From NCBI GenBank assembly GCA_964428055.1, contig CAYRWM010000002.1, forward strand, positions 24,874-88,873: a stretch of DNA of 64,000 nt, read 5' to 3'. Both the position numbers and the translations under genes were made by a program. This document shows positions 1 through 8,146 of the stretch, one piece after another. Source of the DNA: CAYRWM01 sp964428055. Lineage in GTDB: Bacteria > Bacillota > Clostridia > Christensenellales > Christensenellaceae. Position 1 is the first letter of the stretch, and each line of letters opens with the position of its first letter. The notes beneath the pieces are model-generated. The model was not told the DNA's origin. It did no database searches and saw nothing but the letters and a program-made list of their open reading frames with translations.

Positions 1-690
1 GAGAAGACCGCCAATAGCAGAAAGCAAGCCACTCAGAATAAACGTTTTTATAAGTGTTTTTTCAACGCTTATGCCACATGATCTTGCTGCAGTGCTGTTG
101 CTGCCAACAGCATATATTTGTCTTCCCAATGTAGTCTTAGTAAGCAATATTGCCATAAATACGGTTACACAGATCAATACGATAACCGCAACCGGGAAAC
201 CTATTTCACCAACTTTTCCGCCACCAAGCACCATGTATTCGCTCGGAAGTGTATAAAGGGTTTTTCCTCCCAACATAAGCATTAGGCCATAAAACAAAAC
301 ATACGAACTCAGTGTTTGCAGGAATGGGTTGATATGTAGTTTGGCTATCATCACACCGTTGTATGCTCCTATGCCGATACCAACGCCAACTGCTATGAGA
401 ATGAGAACCCAGAAAGGAAGCACATCAGGAAGCCACGTACCATTAAGTACTGCAACGAAACATGATGAAAAACCTGCAATGGCACCGACTGACATATCAA
501 AGTTTCCACTCATAAGCACTACAGCCTGAGCATATATAAGCAAACCAAGCATAGACGCTGAGTAAACCATCGAAATGATATTCTTACCATTAAGCATCTT
601 TGGCTCTGCTACGGCAAAGATTATGAACAGCGCGATATTAATAATCCATATAAGATTATCCACGCATAGCAAACTGAACTTTTTACTCAT
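1..690 (-). CDS. Sugar-type ABC transporter permease (RbsC family), 3' part cut by window edge
   Basis: Reading the minus strand from ATG at 690 gives an open frame of 230 codons that runs off the left edge. A GGAGG lies just upstream of the ATG. The product is very hydrophobic, with about six membrane spans in the visible part, and contains the SGNFDMSVGA and AVGSNSTAARSCGI stretches typical of ribose/xylose/galactose importer permeases (BPD_transp_2 family). It is the last visible gene of the minus-strand catabolic operon and should pair with the two-domain ATPase at 6336-7859. The separation of ATPase and permease by six enzyme genes is unusual. No substrate-binding protein is visible; it may lie left of the window. 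The substrate cannot be read from sequence. Confidence 0.9.
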   Translation of the reverse strand, partial: MSKKFSLLCVDNLIWIINIALFIIFAVAEPKMLNGKNIISMVYSASMLGLLIYAQAVVLMSGNFDMSVGAIAGFSSCFVAVLNGTWLPDVLPFWVLILIAVGVGIGIGAYNGVMIAKLHINPFLQTLSSYVLFYGLMLMLGGKTLYTLPSEYMVLGGGKVGEIGFPVAVIVLICVTVFMAILLTKTTLGRQIYAVGSNSTAARSCGISVEKTLIKTFILSGLLSAIGGLL

Positions 691-711
691 TTCGCTTTCC
701 TCCTTTCCGAT

Positions 712-1314
712 TTATTTCACTTTATTAGATTCAAGATTATGGTCTTTCATGACCTGCTCGAGCGTCCTGGGGTTATTGAGGATATCTACTATATAACCTG
801 CCCCTTTGCCTGCATACATAGAAATCGTACATGTTCCCTTTGCTATGCAGCCGCGCTCCTTTTCTTCTTTTGAAAACTCATTTTTTGCAATGGGGTTCCA
901 TGAATCCCACCATTTCCCCCACCGAGCCCAAGTAACATCACGGCATCTGAGACCTCTGTAGTTTTCAATAAAATCCCTGGCTACAGTCTTTGCAACATTA
1001 TCGAATGCTATCCAACGGTAATTAATATCTTCTAACTGTTTTGCTCTGTCGATACCGCTCACAAGACTTATGGCACATGCAGCACCGGTAAGTGCGCCGC
1101 AGTTACCTTCGCCCATATTGCCGTTTCCTCCTGACATACCGACTAAACCTTTGAATATCTGTTTTGCAGCTTCTTCATTTGTAATCTCTATACCCTGCTC
1201 TTTCAACGCAAGATATATAGCCCAAAATGTAGTCTGTGCACATCCCCAAAGCTTTGGAGTATACTCCGCTGCCAATGCTTCAGCTCGGTCAACTATCTTT
1301 TCTCTATCTAACAT
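712..1314 (-). CDS. C_GCAxxG_C_C family putative redox protein (paralogue 2)
   Basis: About 200 residues. I place the start at ATG 1314 because GGAGG sits 8 bases before it; an in-frame GTG at 1323 overlaps that ribosome site. The protein has the family's cysteine pattern: GCA near residue 25, a CGALTG stretch that fits the CGAxxG signature, a Cys in RCRD, and two more in RGCIAKGTC near the C-terminus. The family (TIGR01909-like) is a presumed redox or metal-binding family often found beside transporter genes; its reaction is unknown. It is about 45% longer than the usual 140-residue member. The upstream neighbour (1330-1929) is a diverged paralogue, so the operon carries a tandem pair between a dehydratase and a permease. 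A role in the catabolic pathway is inference from operon membership only. Confidence 0.75.
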   Translation of the reverse strand: MLDREKIVDRAEALAAEYTPKLWGCAQTTFWAIYLALKEQGIEITNEEAAKQIFKGLVGMSGGNGNMGEGNCGALTGAACAISLVSGIDRAKQLEDINYRWIAFDNVAKTVARDFIENYRGLRCRDVTWARWGKWWDSWNPIAKNEFSKEEKERGCIAKGTCTISMYAGKGAGYIVDILNNPRTLEQVMKDHNLESNKVK

Positions 1315-1329
1315 AGCATCCACCTCCGT

Positions 1330-1929
1330 TTACAGGTCTATTGAAGCTTCATGCTTCTCCCACACCCACGAATAATCCTCCTCGTTATGCAGGTAGTCCC
1401 ATATAGCCTCAACAGCATAGCCTGCAGCCTTAGATATCGTACATGCTGCCGCATTCCTGCAACCAACACGCTCAGCATGGGCAAACATCTCCTTATTTCT
1501 CCCTGGGTACTGGGAGTCAAATGATACACCGAACTTTTTAAGAAGGATATCTCTGCAGACGATTGAACCATAATCTTCTTTAAATCTGTCACCAATATAC
1601 TTTTTGATCAGATAATATGATATCCATCTAGTCTTTTTACCTTCGTTGAGCTGTTTGTCCATATCAACACCGGCGGCAACACTAACAGCAAAACTGGATC
1701 CAAACACTGCACCGCAGGTACCGATATGTGTATTGCCACAACCACCCGTACATCCGATAACGGCCTTAAACATTTCATTCTGAACGTCCTCGGATACTAT
1801 CTCGATACCGAACTCCCTTAAAGCATCAAAGACAGCCGAAAGAGAACAATGTGCACACCCGACCAGCGTATGCTGATACTGGAATGCCAGCTCTTTTGCC
1901 CTTTGGATACATTTTTCTTTATTGTCCAT
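1330..1929 (-). CDS. C_GCAxxG_C_C family putative redox protein (paralogue 1)
   Basis: A 199-residue protein starting at ATG 1929, with AAGGAGG 8-9 bases upstream. Its layout matches the neighbour at 712-1314: LVGCAHCS near residue 25, GGCGNTHIGTCGAVFG carrying the CGAxxG signature, VCRDIL in the middle, and GCRNAAACTIS near the C-terminus. Five cysteine positions are shared, which supports homology and a possible metal or redox site. It has extra cysteines (HCS, GGCG) absent from the paralogue. It lies 44 bases after ilvD and 15 bases before the second copy, so all are likely co-transcribed. The two may form a heteromer. No enzymatic activity is established for the family; I assign none. Confidence 0.75.
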   Translation of the reverse strand: MDNKEKCIQRAKELAFQYQHTLVGCAHCSLSAVFDALREFGIEIVSEDVQNEMFKAVIGCTGGCGNTHIGTCGAVFGSSFAVSVAAGVDMDKQLNEGKKTRWISYYLIKKYIGDRFKEDYGSIVCRDILLKKFGVSFDSQYPGRNKEMFAHAERVGCRNAAACTISKAAGYAVEAIWDYLHNEEDYSWVWEKHEASIDL

Positions 1930-1973
1930 AACACATATCCTCCTTACTCAATAAACCGAATCATATTCTTGTA

Positions 1974-3641
1974 TTAAAAGTCTTTTTTGAACACTCCGCC
2001 AATGCTCGCCGAACCAGCGAGTCTGGAATAGTAGTAGAGATATCCTTTGCTAACCCTTGGATCAGGCTTTTTCCATTCCGATCTGCGTTTTTCCATCTCC
2101 TCATCTGAGATCTGAACGTTTAATATACGGTTATCTATATCAATATCAATAATATCGCCGTCTTTAATCAGGGCAATCGGACCGCCCTCCATAGCTTCTG
2201 GTGAAACATGACCGATAGCAGGGCCTCTCGTTGCTCCAGAGAATCTACCATCAGTTATAATAGCCACATCCCTGTCCAGCCCAAGCCCACAGAGAGCTGA
2301 TGTCGCTATGAGCATTTCCCTCATACCAGGACCGCCCTTAGGACCTTCATATCTGATAATAAGAACATCTCCCTTTTCAATCTTTCCACCGAATATTGCG
2401 TCCTGGGCATCTTCCTCATTATCAAACACCTTGGCAGGACCTGAATGCTTCCACATCTCCTTATATACAGCAGTCCTCTTTACGACTGCCCCGTCCGGTG
2501 CAAGATTGCCCTTAAGAACAGCTATACCACCCCTGTCATGAAAAGCATTGTCTATAGGCCGAATTGTATCAGGATTCCTTATCTCCGCTTTATCTATAAG
2601 CTGACCAATCGTATACCCTGAGACCGTCTTTGCATCCATCCTTAAAAGACCAGTATCCTTCAGCCTTTTCAGTACTGCGAACACACCGCCGGCTTCATTA
2701 AGATCTTCCAGATGTGTCGGTCCGGCAGGACTCATTGAACAAAGATGAGGCGTTTGATCACTGACAGAATCAAAATACTCCATTTCTATATCTATCCCGG
2801 CTTCAAAAGCTATCGCCGGAAGATGGAGCATCGTATTTGTGGAGCCACCGAGCGCCATATCCGCAACGATAGCATTATGTATACTGTCGAAACTGATAAT
2901 ATCCAGCGGCCTAATATTTTTTTCAACCAGTTCAACGATACGTTTTCCAGTATTCCTTGCAAGCCTGCTCCTGTCAGCATATACTGCCGGTATAGTGCCG
3001 TTTCCCGGCAGCGCCATACCTAAAGCTTCAGACAGACAGTTCATTGTGTTTGCCGTGAACATACCGGCACATGAACCGCATGTCGGACATGAAGACCTCT
3101 CTATATCGTCAAGTTCCTTTTTATCTATGGTGCCAGCTGCAAGTTTGCCCTGATACTCGCCAACCGTACTTATATCCACCGCTTCCCCTTTATGAAAACC
3201 GTGGAGCATCGGTCCGCCAGCGACTATTATTGAAGGAATATTGATCCTGATTGCACCCATGAGCATACCAGGAGTAATCTTGTCGCAACTGGATATCAAT
3301 ACCAGTCCGTCGAAGCAATGAGCCTCACTCATTATCTCTATAGAATTCGCTATATGTTCTCTGCTGGCAAGAGGATATTTCATACCATTATGGCCCATAG
3401 CGATCCCATCGCATATAGCAATAGAAGGGAACTCCACAGGTGTGCCACCCGCAGCCAATATCCCCTGTTTCACCGACTCGCACAACCCTCTTAAATGCAT
3501 ATGTCCCGGTACTATCTCATTAAAGGAGTTGGCAATTCCTATGATTGGCTTGCTTATCTCCTCGTCGCCCATTCCGGTAGCTCTAAGCAGCGCACGATGC
3601 CAGGCTTTATAATCGCCTTTTTTTATATCGTCACTTCTCAT
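1974..3641 (-). CDS. ilvD: IlvD/Edd-family dehydratase (dihydroxy-acid dehydratase-like)
   Basis: A 555-residue protein, the usual size for Bacillus-type IlvD. I choose ATG 3641 (MRSDDIKKG), after an AAGGGAAC site; the longer frame to 3686 lacks one. This start overlaps the end of the aldolase gene by 11 bases, suggesting translational coupling. Cluster ligands appear at SCDKITPG (Cys about 119) and CPTCGSCAGMFTANTMN (about 185-191). The PGHMHL stretch, rather than PCN, points to the oxygen-sensitive 4Fe-4S type found in E. coli IlvD. The family removes water from 2,3-dihydroxy acids to give 2-keto-3-deoxy acids. No other branched-chain biosynthesis gene is nearby, and the operon holds an importer plus pyruvate-aldolase genes, so a sugar-acid substrate is more likely than dihydroxyisovalerate. 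The biosynthetic role remains an alternative. Confidence 0.88.
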   Translation of the reverse strand: MRSDDIKKGDYKAWHRALLRATGMGDEEISKPIIGIANSFNEIVPGHMHLRGLCESVKQGILAAGGTPVEFPSIAICDGIAMGHNGMKYPLASREHIANSIEIMSEAHCFDGLVLISSCDKITPGMLMGAIRINIPSIIVAGGPMLHGFHKGEAVDISTVGEYQGKLAAGTIDKKELDDIERSSCPTCGSCAGMFTANTMNCLSEALGMALPGNGTIPAVYADRSRLARNTGKRIVELVEKNIRPLDIISFDSIHNAIVADMALGGSTNTMLHLPAIAFEAGIDIEMEYFDSVSDQTPHLCSMSPAGPTHLEDLNEAGGVFAVLKRLKDTGLLRMDAKTVSGYTIGQLIDKAEIRNPDTIRPIDNAFHDRGGIAVLKGNLAPDGAVVKRTAVYKEMWKHSGPAKVFDNEEDAQDAIFGGKIEKGDVLIIRYEGPKGGPGMREMLIATSALCGLGLDRDVAIITDGRFSGATRGPAIGHVSPEAMEGGPIALIKDGDIIDIDIDNRILNVQISDEEMEKRRSEWKKPDPRVSKGYLYYYSRLAGSASIGGVFKKDF

Positions 3642-4656
3642 CACTTGTTCCCTTTCTGTTTTGTGAAAGTTCATACGCGACATCAATGATCATATCTTCC
3701 TGTCCACCGACCATCTTCCTTCGGCCAAGTTCGACAAGAATATCTCTCGGGTTGAGATCAAACCGTTCTGCCGCTCTTTTTGTATGGAGGAGAAAACTAG
3801 AATAGACTCCGGCATAGCCAAGCATCAGCGATGATGTGCTGATACCAGGTTTTGCTATATCCTTGAGTTCCTCATCAGCCACATCCATAAGCTTATATAT
3901 ATCTATATTTGTATCGTAGCCCGCTTTATCAAGCACAGCCGCGAGAACCTCAATCGGAGCATTTCCGGCACCAGCACCGATTCCGCGCAAAGTACCGTCA
4001 AGATAAGTCGCACCAGCATCGAGAGCAGCTATATCATTACCAATCGCCAGACTGAAATTATTATGAGCATGAAACCCTACCGGAATGGACAGATTCTTTT
4101 TAAGTGCCTCCACTCTTTCCGCAGTCTGATCAGGCAGAAGTGCACCTGCAGAATCAGCCATATAGACGATGTCTGCCCCGTAACTCTCAAATAGTTTTGC
4201 CTGTTCTACTATCTTTTCAGGCTGAACCATATGGACCATCATAAGAAATCCGACGGCTGTCATACCCAGATCCTTGGCCATCTTTATATGTTGCTCACCG
4301 ACATCAGCTTCAGTGACATGTGTCGCTACTCTCACAGTGTTCGCGCCAAGACTTTTCGCAAGCTTAAGATCTTCAACCGTCCCTATACCCGGAAGGAGGA
4401 GCACGGTAAGATTAGACGATGTAATCACATCCTTTGCAGCCCTAATCCTTTCTTCATCGCTGAAAAGCCCCCATCCGTAATTCTGTGAAGAACCGCTCAG
4501 ACCGTCACCATGAGATATCTCAATGAAATCCACACCTGCATCGTTAAGCCCTTTAGCTATGGATCTTGTCTGCTCAAGCGTATACTGATGAAATACGGCA
4601 TGGCTACCGTCACGCAGTGTTGTATCTACTAAATTGATATGCTTTTTCTCTGCCAT
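3631..4656 (-). CDS. mhpE: 4-hydroxy-2-oxovalerate aldolase
   Basis: This enzyme cleaves 4-hydroxy-2-oxovalerate to pyruvate and acetaldehyde. About 341 residues from ATG 4656 (MAEKKHINLVDTTLRDG); the longer frame to 4689 would overlap the upstream gene without a better ribosome site. HMGL-like family marks are DTTLRDGSHAV near the N-terminus (divalent-metal and substrate binding), EISHGDG, YMADSAG, and the metal-binding HAHNN near residue 200. The C-terminal communication domain present in DmpG/MhpE is retained, as expected for a partner that channels acetaldehyde to the dehydrogenase. The preceding gene is that partner, and the start follows its stop by about one base. Strong family match; the exact chain length or stereochemistry of the native substrate is not determined. 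Confidence 0.92.
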   Translation of the reverse strand: MAEKKHINLVDTTLRDGSHAVFHQYTLEQTRSIAKGLNDAGVDFIEISHGDGLSGSSQNYGWGLFSDEERIRAAKDVITSSNLTVLLLPGIGTVEDLKLAKSLGANTVRVATHVTEADVGEQHIKMAKDLGMTAVGFLMMVHMVQPEKIVEQAKLFESYGADIVYMADSAGALLPDQTAERVEALKKNLSIPVGFHAHNNFSLAIGNDIAALDAGATYLDGTLRGIGAGAGNAPIEVLAAVLDKAGYDTNIDIYKLMDVADEELKDIAKPGISTSSLMLGYAGVYSSFLLHTKRAAERFDLNPRDILVELGRRKMVGGQEDMIIDVAYELSQNRKGTSDEK

Positions 4657-4657
4657 A

Positions 4658-5530
4658 TTACAGTTCGCCTGCCTTTCTCTTGTTCTCAACCCACTTCTCG
4701 GCTGTAGCCACAGCAGCCGAGGTCATGATATCGAGATTGCCCGAATATGAAGGGAGAAAATCCCCTCTTCCTTTAACCTGTACGATCACCGTAACAAGAT
4801 CATCCTTAAAAATCGGCGGTACTCTGAGAGAGTAACCGGGAACATACTGTTGTATTTTTTCAACCATTGACAGAACCGATTCCGTTATAAGCTTTTCATC
4901 GGGGTTTTCTACTTTTACGTATACTGTATTTGTCATCATCAGCGGCGGTTCAGCAGGATTAAGTATTATGATTGCTTTGCTGTTCTCAGCCCCGCCGACT
5001 TTACGTATAGCAGCAGATGTTGTCTGAGTAAACTCATCAATATTCTGCCTGGTCCCCGGGCCTGCACTCTTGCTTGCGATACATGCAACAATCTCACCGT
5101 ATTTTGCACCTGCTACTCTCGATACAGAATAAACGATAGGAATAGTGGCCTGTCCGCCGCATGTAACCAGGTTAAGATTAGGCTCATTCATGAGCAAATC
5201 AAGATTTACAGGAGGAACAACATAAGGACCTACTGCCGCAGGAGTGAGATCCAGAGCTAGTTTTCCGGCTTCCTTCAGCAGCGGTGCATTCTTGAGATGG
5301 ACCGCAGCACTCGTTGCATCGAATACGATTATCGTGTCTTTATCATTAAGCATAGGGTCGAGTCCGTCTATGCAAGTATTGACGCCCTCTGCCTTTGCGC
5401 GTCTTATACCATCGGATTCCACTATACCCATCATCCATTTAAGCTCCAGATTATGGCTTCTCTTTATCTTGTACATTAAATCGGTACCTATATTACCCGG
5501 ACCGATGATACCTACTTTAATCTTTTCCAA
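4658..5530 (-). CDS. mhpF: Acetaldehyde dehydrogenase (CoA-acylating)
   Basis: A 290-residue protein that oxidises acetaldehyde to acetyl-CoA with NAD. The N-terminus has the nucleotide-binding GIIGPGNIGTD. The catalytic cysteine is in LVTCGGQATIP at about residue 124. The region LDLTPAAVGPYVVPPVN is typical of the DmpF/MhpF family rather than AdhE-type aldehyde dehydrogenases. It is slightly shorter than the usual 300-316 residues. It lies between the hydratase (20-base gap) and the aldolase, matching the classic DFE order of meta-cleavage operons. DmpF and DmpG form a complex, and the adjacent aldolase suggests the same here. A CoA-disulfide reductase is encoded on the opposite strand of the same locus. 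Confidence 0.93.
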   Translation of the reverse strand: MEKIKVGIIGPGNIGTDLMYKIKRSHNLELKWMMGIVESDGIRRAKAEGVNTCIDGLDPMLNDKDTIIVFDATSAAVHLKNAPLLKEAGKLALDLTPAAVGPYVVPPVNLDLLMNEPNLNLVTCGGQATIPIVYSVSRVAGAKYGEIVACIASKSAGPGTRQNIDEFTQTTSAAIRKVGGAENSKAIIILNPAEPPLMMTNTVYVKVENPDEKLITESVLSMVEKIQQYVPGYSLRVPPIFKDDLVTVIVQVKGRGDFLPSYSGNLDIMTSAAVATAEKWVENKRKAGEL

Positions 5531-5549
5531 AGCAATTACCTCCTAACAA

Positions 5550-6326
5550 CTAAACAAAGCTGACACAAACTGTACCCATGTCATTAAAACTGGCTCTGAA
5601 AACATCGCCCCGTTTGGCTTCTATCGCAGCGGCAAATGCGCCTGAGAGTATTATCTCACCTGCCCTTAAAGGCATTCCGAACTCATTAAGCTTATTAGCA
5701 AGCCATGCAACTGAAATAACAGGATTACCCATGACCTCGACTCCCGTTGCGGAATTGCATAACACATCATTCTTTTCAAGATACATTCCGGTCGTCTTTA
5801 AGTTGTAATCTTTTAGATCAAACGCGCTTTCACTTATTACGAATCTGCCGGATGATGCATTGTCTGCTATGGTATCGGGGAGTTTTATCTTCCAGTCTGC
5901 CACGCGACTGTCCACAATCTCCAGAGCAGGCGTTATGTATGATGTTGCATTTATAACATCCGATACTTTTATATCTTTTCCAGCAAGATCATCCTTAAGT
6001 ACAAAAGCAATCTCGCATTCAACTTTCGGGCTGATCATATCGCAGGCATTTATCGACCCGCCGTTAGAAACGATCATATCGTCAAGAAGTACACCGTAAT
6101 CAGGCTCATTAACGCCTAATAGCCTCATCATCCCTAAGCTTGTTAGGCCTATTTTCTTCCCGACTATTCTTCTGCCTGCATCAATCTTCTTATTGATATT
6201 GCTGATCTGAATAGAATATGCCTCCTCAACCGAAAGGGACGGCTCCCGATCTGTCAGAGGAGCAATACCATAAACACTTTCCTGTGCTTTTATGAGTTCA
6301 TCCGCAAATAAATCAAGATTCTTCAT
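5550..6326 (-). CDS. mhpD: 2-keto-4-pentenoate hydratase (2-hydroxypenta-2,4-dienoate hydratase)
   Basis: A 258-residue member of the fumarylacetoacetate hydrolase-like hydratase/decarboxylase family. It adds water to 2-oxopent-4-enoate to give 4-hydroxy-2-oxovalerate. Diagnostic stretches are RRIVGKKIGLTS, EPDYGVLLDDM, VECEIAFVL (metal-ligand glutamates), ALEIVDSRVADWKI, DTIADNASSG and LRAGEIILSG, all in the order seen in MhpD/DmpE/XylJ. The ATG at 6326 follows GAGGTTGG and lies 9 bases after the ATPase gene. No ring-cleavage or side-chain enzyme is present, so the source of its substrate is unclear. It may act in reverse or on an analogue. A 2-oxo-3-hexenedioate decarboxylase of the same fold is the main alternative. 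Confidence 0.9.
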   Translation of the reverse strand: MKNLDLFADELIKAQESVYGIAPLTDREPSLSVEEAYSIQISNINKKIDAGRRIVGKKIGLTSLGMMRLLGVNEPDYGVLLDDMIVSNGGSINACDMISPKVECEIAFVLKDDLAGKDIKVSDVINATSYITPALEIVDSRVADWKIKLPDTIADNASSGRFVISESAFDLKDYNLKTTGMYLEKNDVLCNSATGVEVMGNPVISVAWLANKLNEFGMPLRAGEIILSGAFAAAIEAKRGDVFRASFNDMGTVCVSFV

Positions 6327-6335
6327 AATCCAACC

Positions 6336-7859
6336 TCAAGCAAACTTTTCCTGTACGTTGCCGTCAGCGTAATGCAACAGATTCTCTTTAGAGAATTCAT
6401 TTCTCTGGAGTTCGGCAACGATCCTGCCCTCATAAAGCACAAGTATCCTGTGCGATACCAGGGCGATTTCATCAAGATCCGAAGAGGTATATATAAATGT
6501 AGTGCCTTCATTAGAGAGCATGTCTATAAGCTTATACATCTCATACTTGGTTCCAATATCTATTCCTCTTGTTCCCTCATCAACAAGGAACAGATCAGCA
6601 TTCTGAGCGCGGCATCTAGCAAACATTATCTTCTGCTTATTACCTCCGCTTAAGTAAGCAATCTCATCCTCAATATCGTTAGCCTTGACCTGGAATTCAT
6701 CCTTTACGGCTTCATAACGTTGAGACTCGGCTTTTTTATCTATCATGTGTGACTTTGTCAGATATCTGTTACCTGAAGACAAGAATAGATTGTCCCTTAT
6801 CGGGCGGCAGTCCATACACCCTTCAGCTCTGTCCTCCGGGACAAAACCCAAACCCATTTGGGCTCTGTTAGCCACAGATTCATGAGTGATATCATGATCT
6901 CTGTATATAATCTGACCTGCCTGCGCAGGCATTAATCCGAAAACAGTCTTAAGCAGTTCTGTCCTTCCAGATCCTCTAAGTCCGTATACACCAAGCACTT
7001 CACCTGCTTTGACATCAATATTGATATGGTCAAGTTTTGCGTTACTTACATCTTTAATCGAGAGGATAGTCTCATCGCTGCTATTAATATGTGTGATCTC
7101 CTCACTTTCATCTATATCTTTACCTGCAATAGCCTTTTTAAGGTCACCGACAGTAAGATTTGAGACTTCATCTTCAAGAACAATATCACCATCTCTCATA
7201 ACGCATACGGAATCACATATGCGAAAAACCTCGCTAATCTCATGCGATATATATATGAAAGTTTTACCTTTTGCTTTTTCTTTTCTAATAAGATCGAATA
7301 CATCTTCAACTTCTTTAGTAGAAAGAGCATTTGAAACCTCATCAAATGCAATTACTTTAGCACCGCTGGAAAGAACTTCCCTAATAGTAAGAAGCATCTG
7401 CTTTTCAGAAACCTTTAGGAATTTTGTCTGGAGATTAGGATCAACATCAAGATTGATAGCCGAAAGTTTATCCTTAGCATCATTAAACATCTTTGACTTG
7501 TCAATAAGTGCGAACCCTTTCTTTAGCTCTTTTTCACGGAAAGCAATGTTTTCAGCAATAGAAAGTTCATCCATAAGATAAGGCTCCTGAGATATAAAAC
7601 GGAATCCTAAATCTTCGGAATCTGCAACACTTTTAATGTTAACCTCTTTACCATCATAGAATATCTGCCCAGAAGTCTTAGGTAGCATACCGCTCAAGAT
7701 ATTAACAAGAGTACTTTTACCGGAGCCATTCTTACCCAACAATCCTATAACAGTACCTCTTTTAAAATTCACATCAATTCCGTTGATAGCAATTGTTCCA
7801 GGGAATGCTTTGACTAATTTCTTAACACCTACTGCATATTCGCAATCATTAGACGCCAT
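6336..7859 (-). CDS. Sugar ABC transporter ATP-binding protein (RbsA/MglA family, two nucleotide domains)
   Basis: A 507-residue protein from ATG 7859 (MASNDCEYAV), with GGAGG nine bases upstream; the frame extends further to 7934 but without a ribosome site. Two ABC domains are in tandem. The first has a full Walker A (GLLGKNGSGKST), a weak signature region, and Walker B with VIAFDEV. The second has a degenerate Walker A (GVYGLRGSGRTE), the signature YLSGGNKQK and Walker B LFLVDEGTRGID. This asymmetry is the rule in RbsA/MglA/XylG ATPases, which energise monosaccharide import. It is the first gene of the catabolic operon and would work with the permease at 1-690. Confidence 0.93.
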   Translation of the reverse strand: MASNDCEYAVGVKKLVKAFPGTIAINGIDVNFKRGTVIGLLGKNGSGKSTLVNILSGMLPKTSGQIFYDGKEVNIKSVADSEDLGFRFISQEPYLMDELSIAENIAFREKELKKGFALIDKSKMFNDAKDKLSAINLDVDPNLQTKFLKVSEKQMLLTIREVLSSGAKVIAFDEVSNALSTKEVEDVFDLIRKEKAKGKTFIYISHEISEVFRICDSVCVMRDGDIVLEDEVSNLTVGDLKKAIAGKDIDESEEITHINSSDETILSIKDVSNAKLDHINIDVKAGEVLGVYGLRGSGRTELLKTVFGLMPAQAGQIIYRDHDITHESVANRAQMGLGFVPEDRAEGCMDCRPIRDNLFLSSGNRYLTKSHMIDKKAESQRYEAVKDEFQVKANDIEDEIAYLSGGNKQKIMFARCRAQNADLFLVDEGTRGIDIGTKYEMYKLIDMLSNEGTTFIYTSSDLDEIALVSHRILVLYEGRIVAELQRNEFSKENLLHYADGNVQEKFA

Positions 7860-7952
7860 ATAATCATCCTCCAAGTTTAACAAAACGTATATTAATAAAA
7901 GAATCCAACCAGTGTGTTCTATAATGCCGTACAACGTTCTGTCATTCTGCTG

Positions 7953-7979
7953 AAAAAAAATCCCCTTTCTATCAGGAGA
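7953..7979 (-). terminator. Candidate attenuator in the catabolic operon leader
   Basis: On the minus strand a 6-bp stem (TCTCCT with AGGGGA, one G-U pair) encloses a 7-base loop and runs straight into eight T residues. It lies about 95 bases before the ATPase start codon, inside the predicted 174-base leader. That position suits premature termination. The stem is short, so activity is uncertain. Confidence 0.4.
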
Positions 7980-7998
7980 GCTTTATTAAGTTGTGTCC

Positions 7999-8027
7999 TT
8001 GACTTAAAAATTAAAATATAATATTAT
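7999..8027 (+). promoter_or_regulatory. Sigma-A promoter for the iclR transcription unit
   Basis: TTGACT at 7999-8004, a 17-base spacer, and TATTAT at 8022-8027. The predicted start near 8034 gives a leader of about 113 bases before the TTG start of the IclR gene. It mirrors the opposing promoter at 8040-8068 exactly about 8033.5. Confidence 0.65.
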
Positions 8028-8039
8028 TTGTTTATAACG

Positions 8040-8068
8040 ATTGTATTATATCCTGCTTTTATAGTCAA
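8040..8068 (-). promoter_or_regulatory. Sigma-A promoter for the catabolic operon
   Basis: On the minus strand TTGACT (8063-8068), a 17-base spacer and TACAAT (8040-8045). The predicted start is near 8033. It faces the iclR promoter, so the two start points almost coincide and each polymerase must cross the other promoter. IclR is the obvious candidate regulator. Confidence 0.65.
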
Positions 8069-8146
8069 GCAATAATTTTTAATATTTCAGTTTTCTATAA
8101 ACGTTCGTTATTGCCAAACATCGTTTTTATTTTGGAGGAAAATACT

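Noticed and set aside
1974..3641. Branched-chain amino-acid operon around ilvD
   Set aside because: No acetolactate synthase, ketol-acid reductoisomerase, leuABCD or aminotransferase gene is adjacent; the neighbours are an aldolase, redox proteins and a transporter.
7009..7581. Open frame of 190 codons on the plus strand
   Set aside because: It is the complement of the ABC ATPase gene; Ser-rich translation and lack of a ribosome site mark it as a shadow frame.
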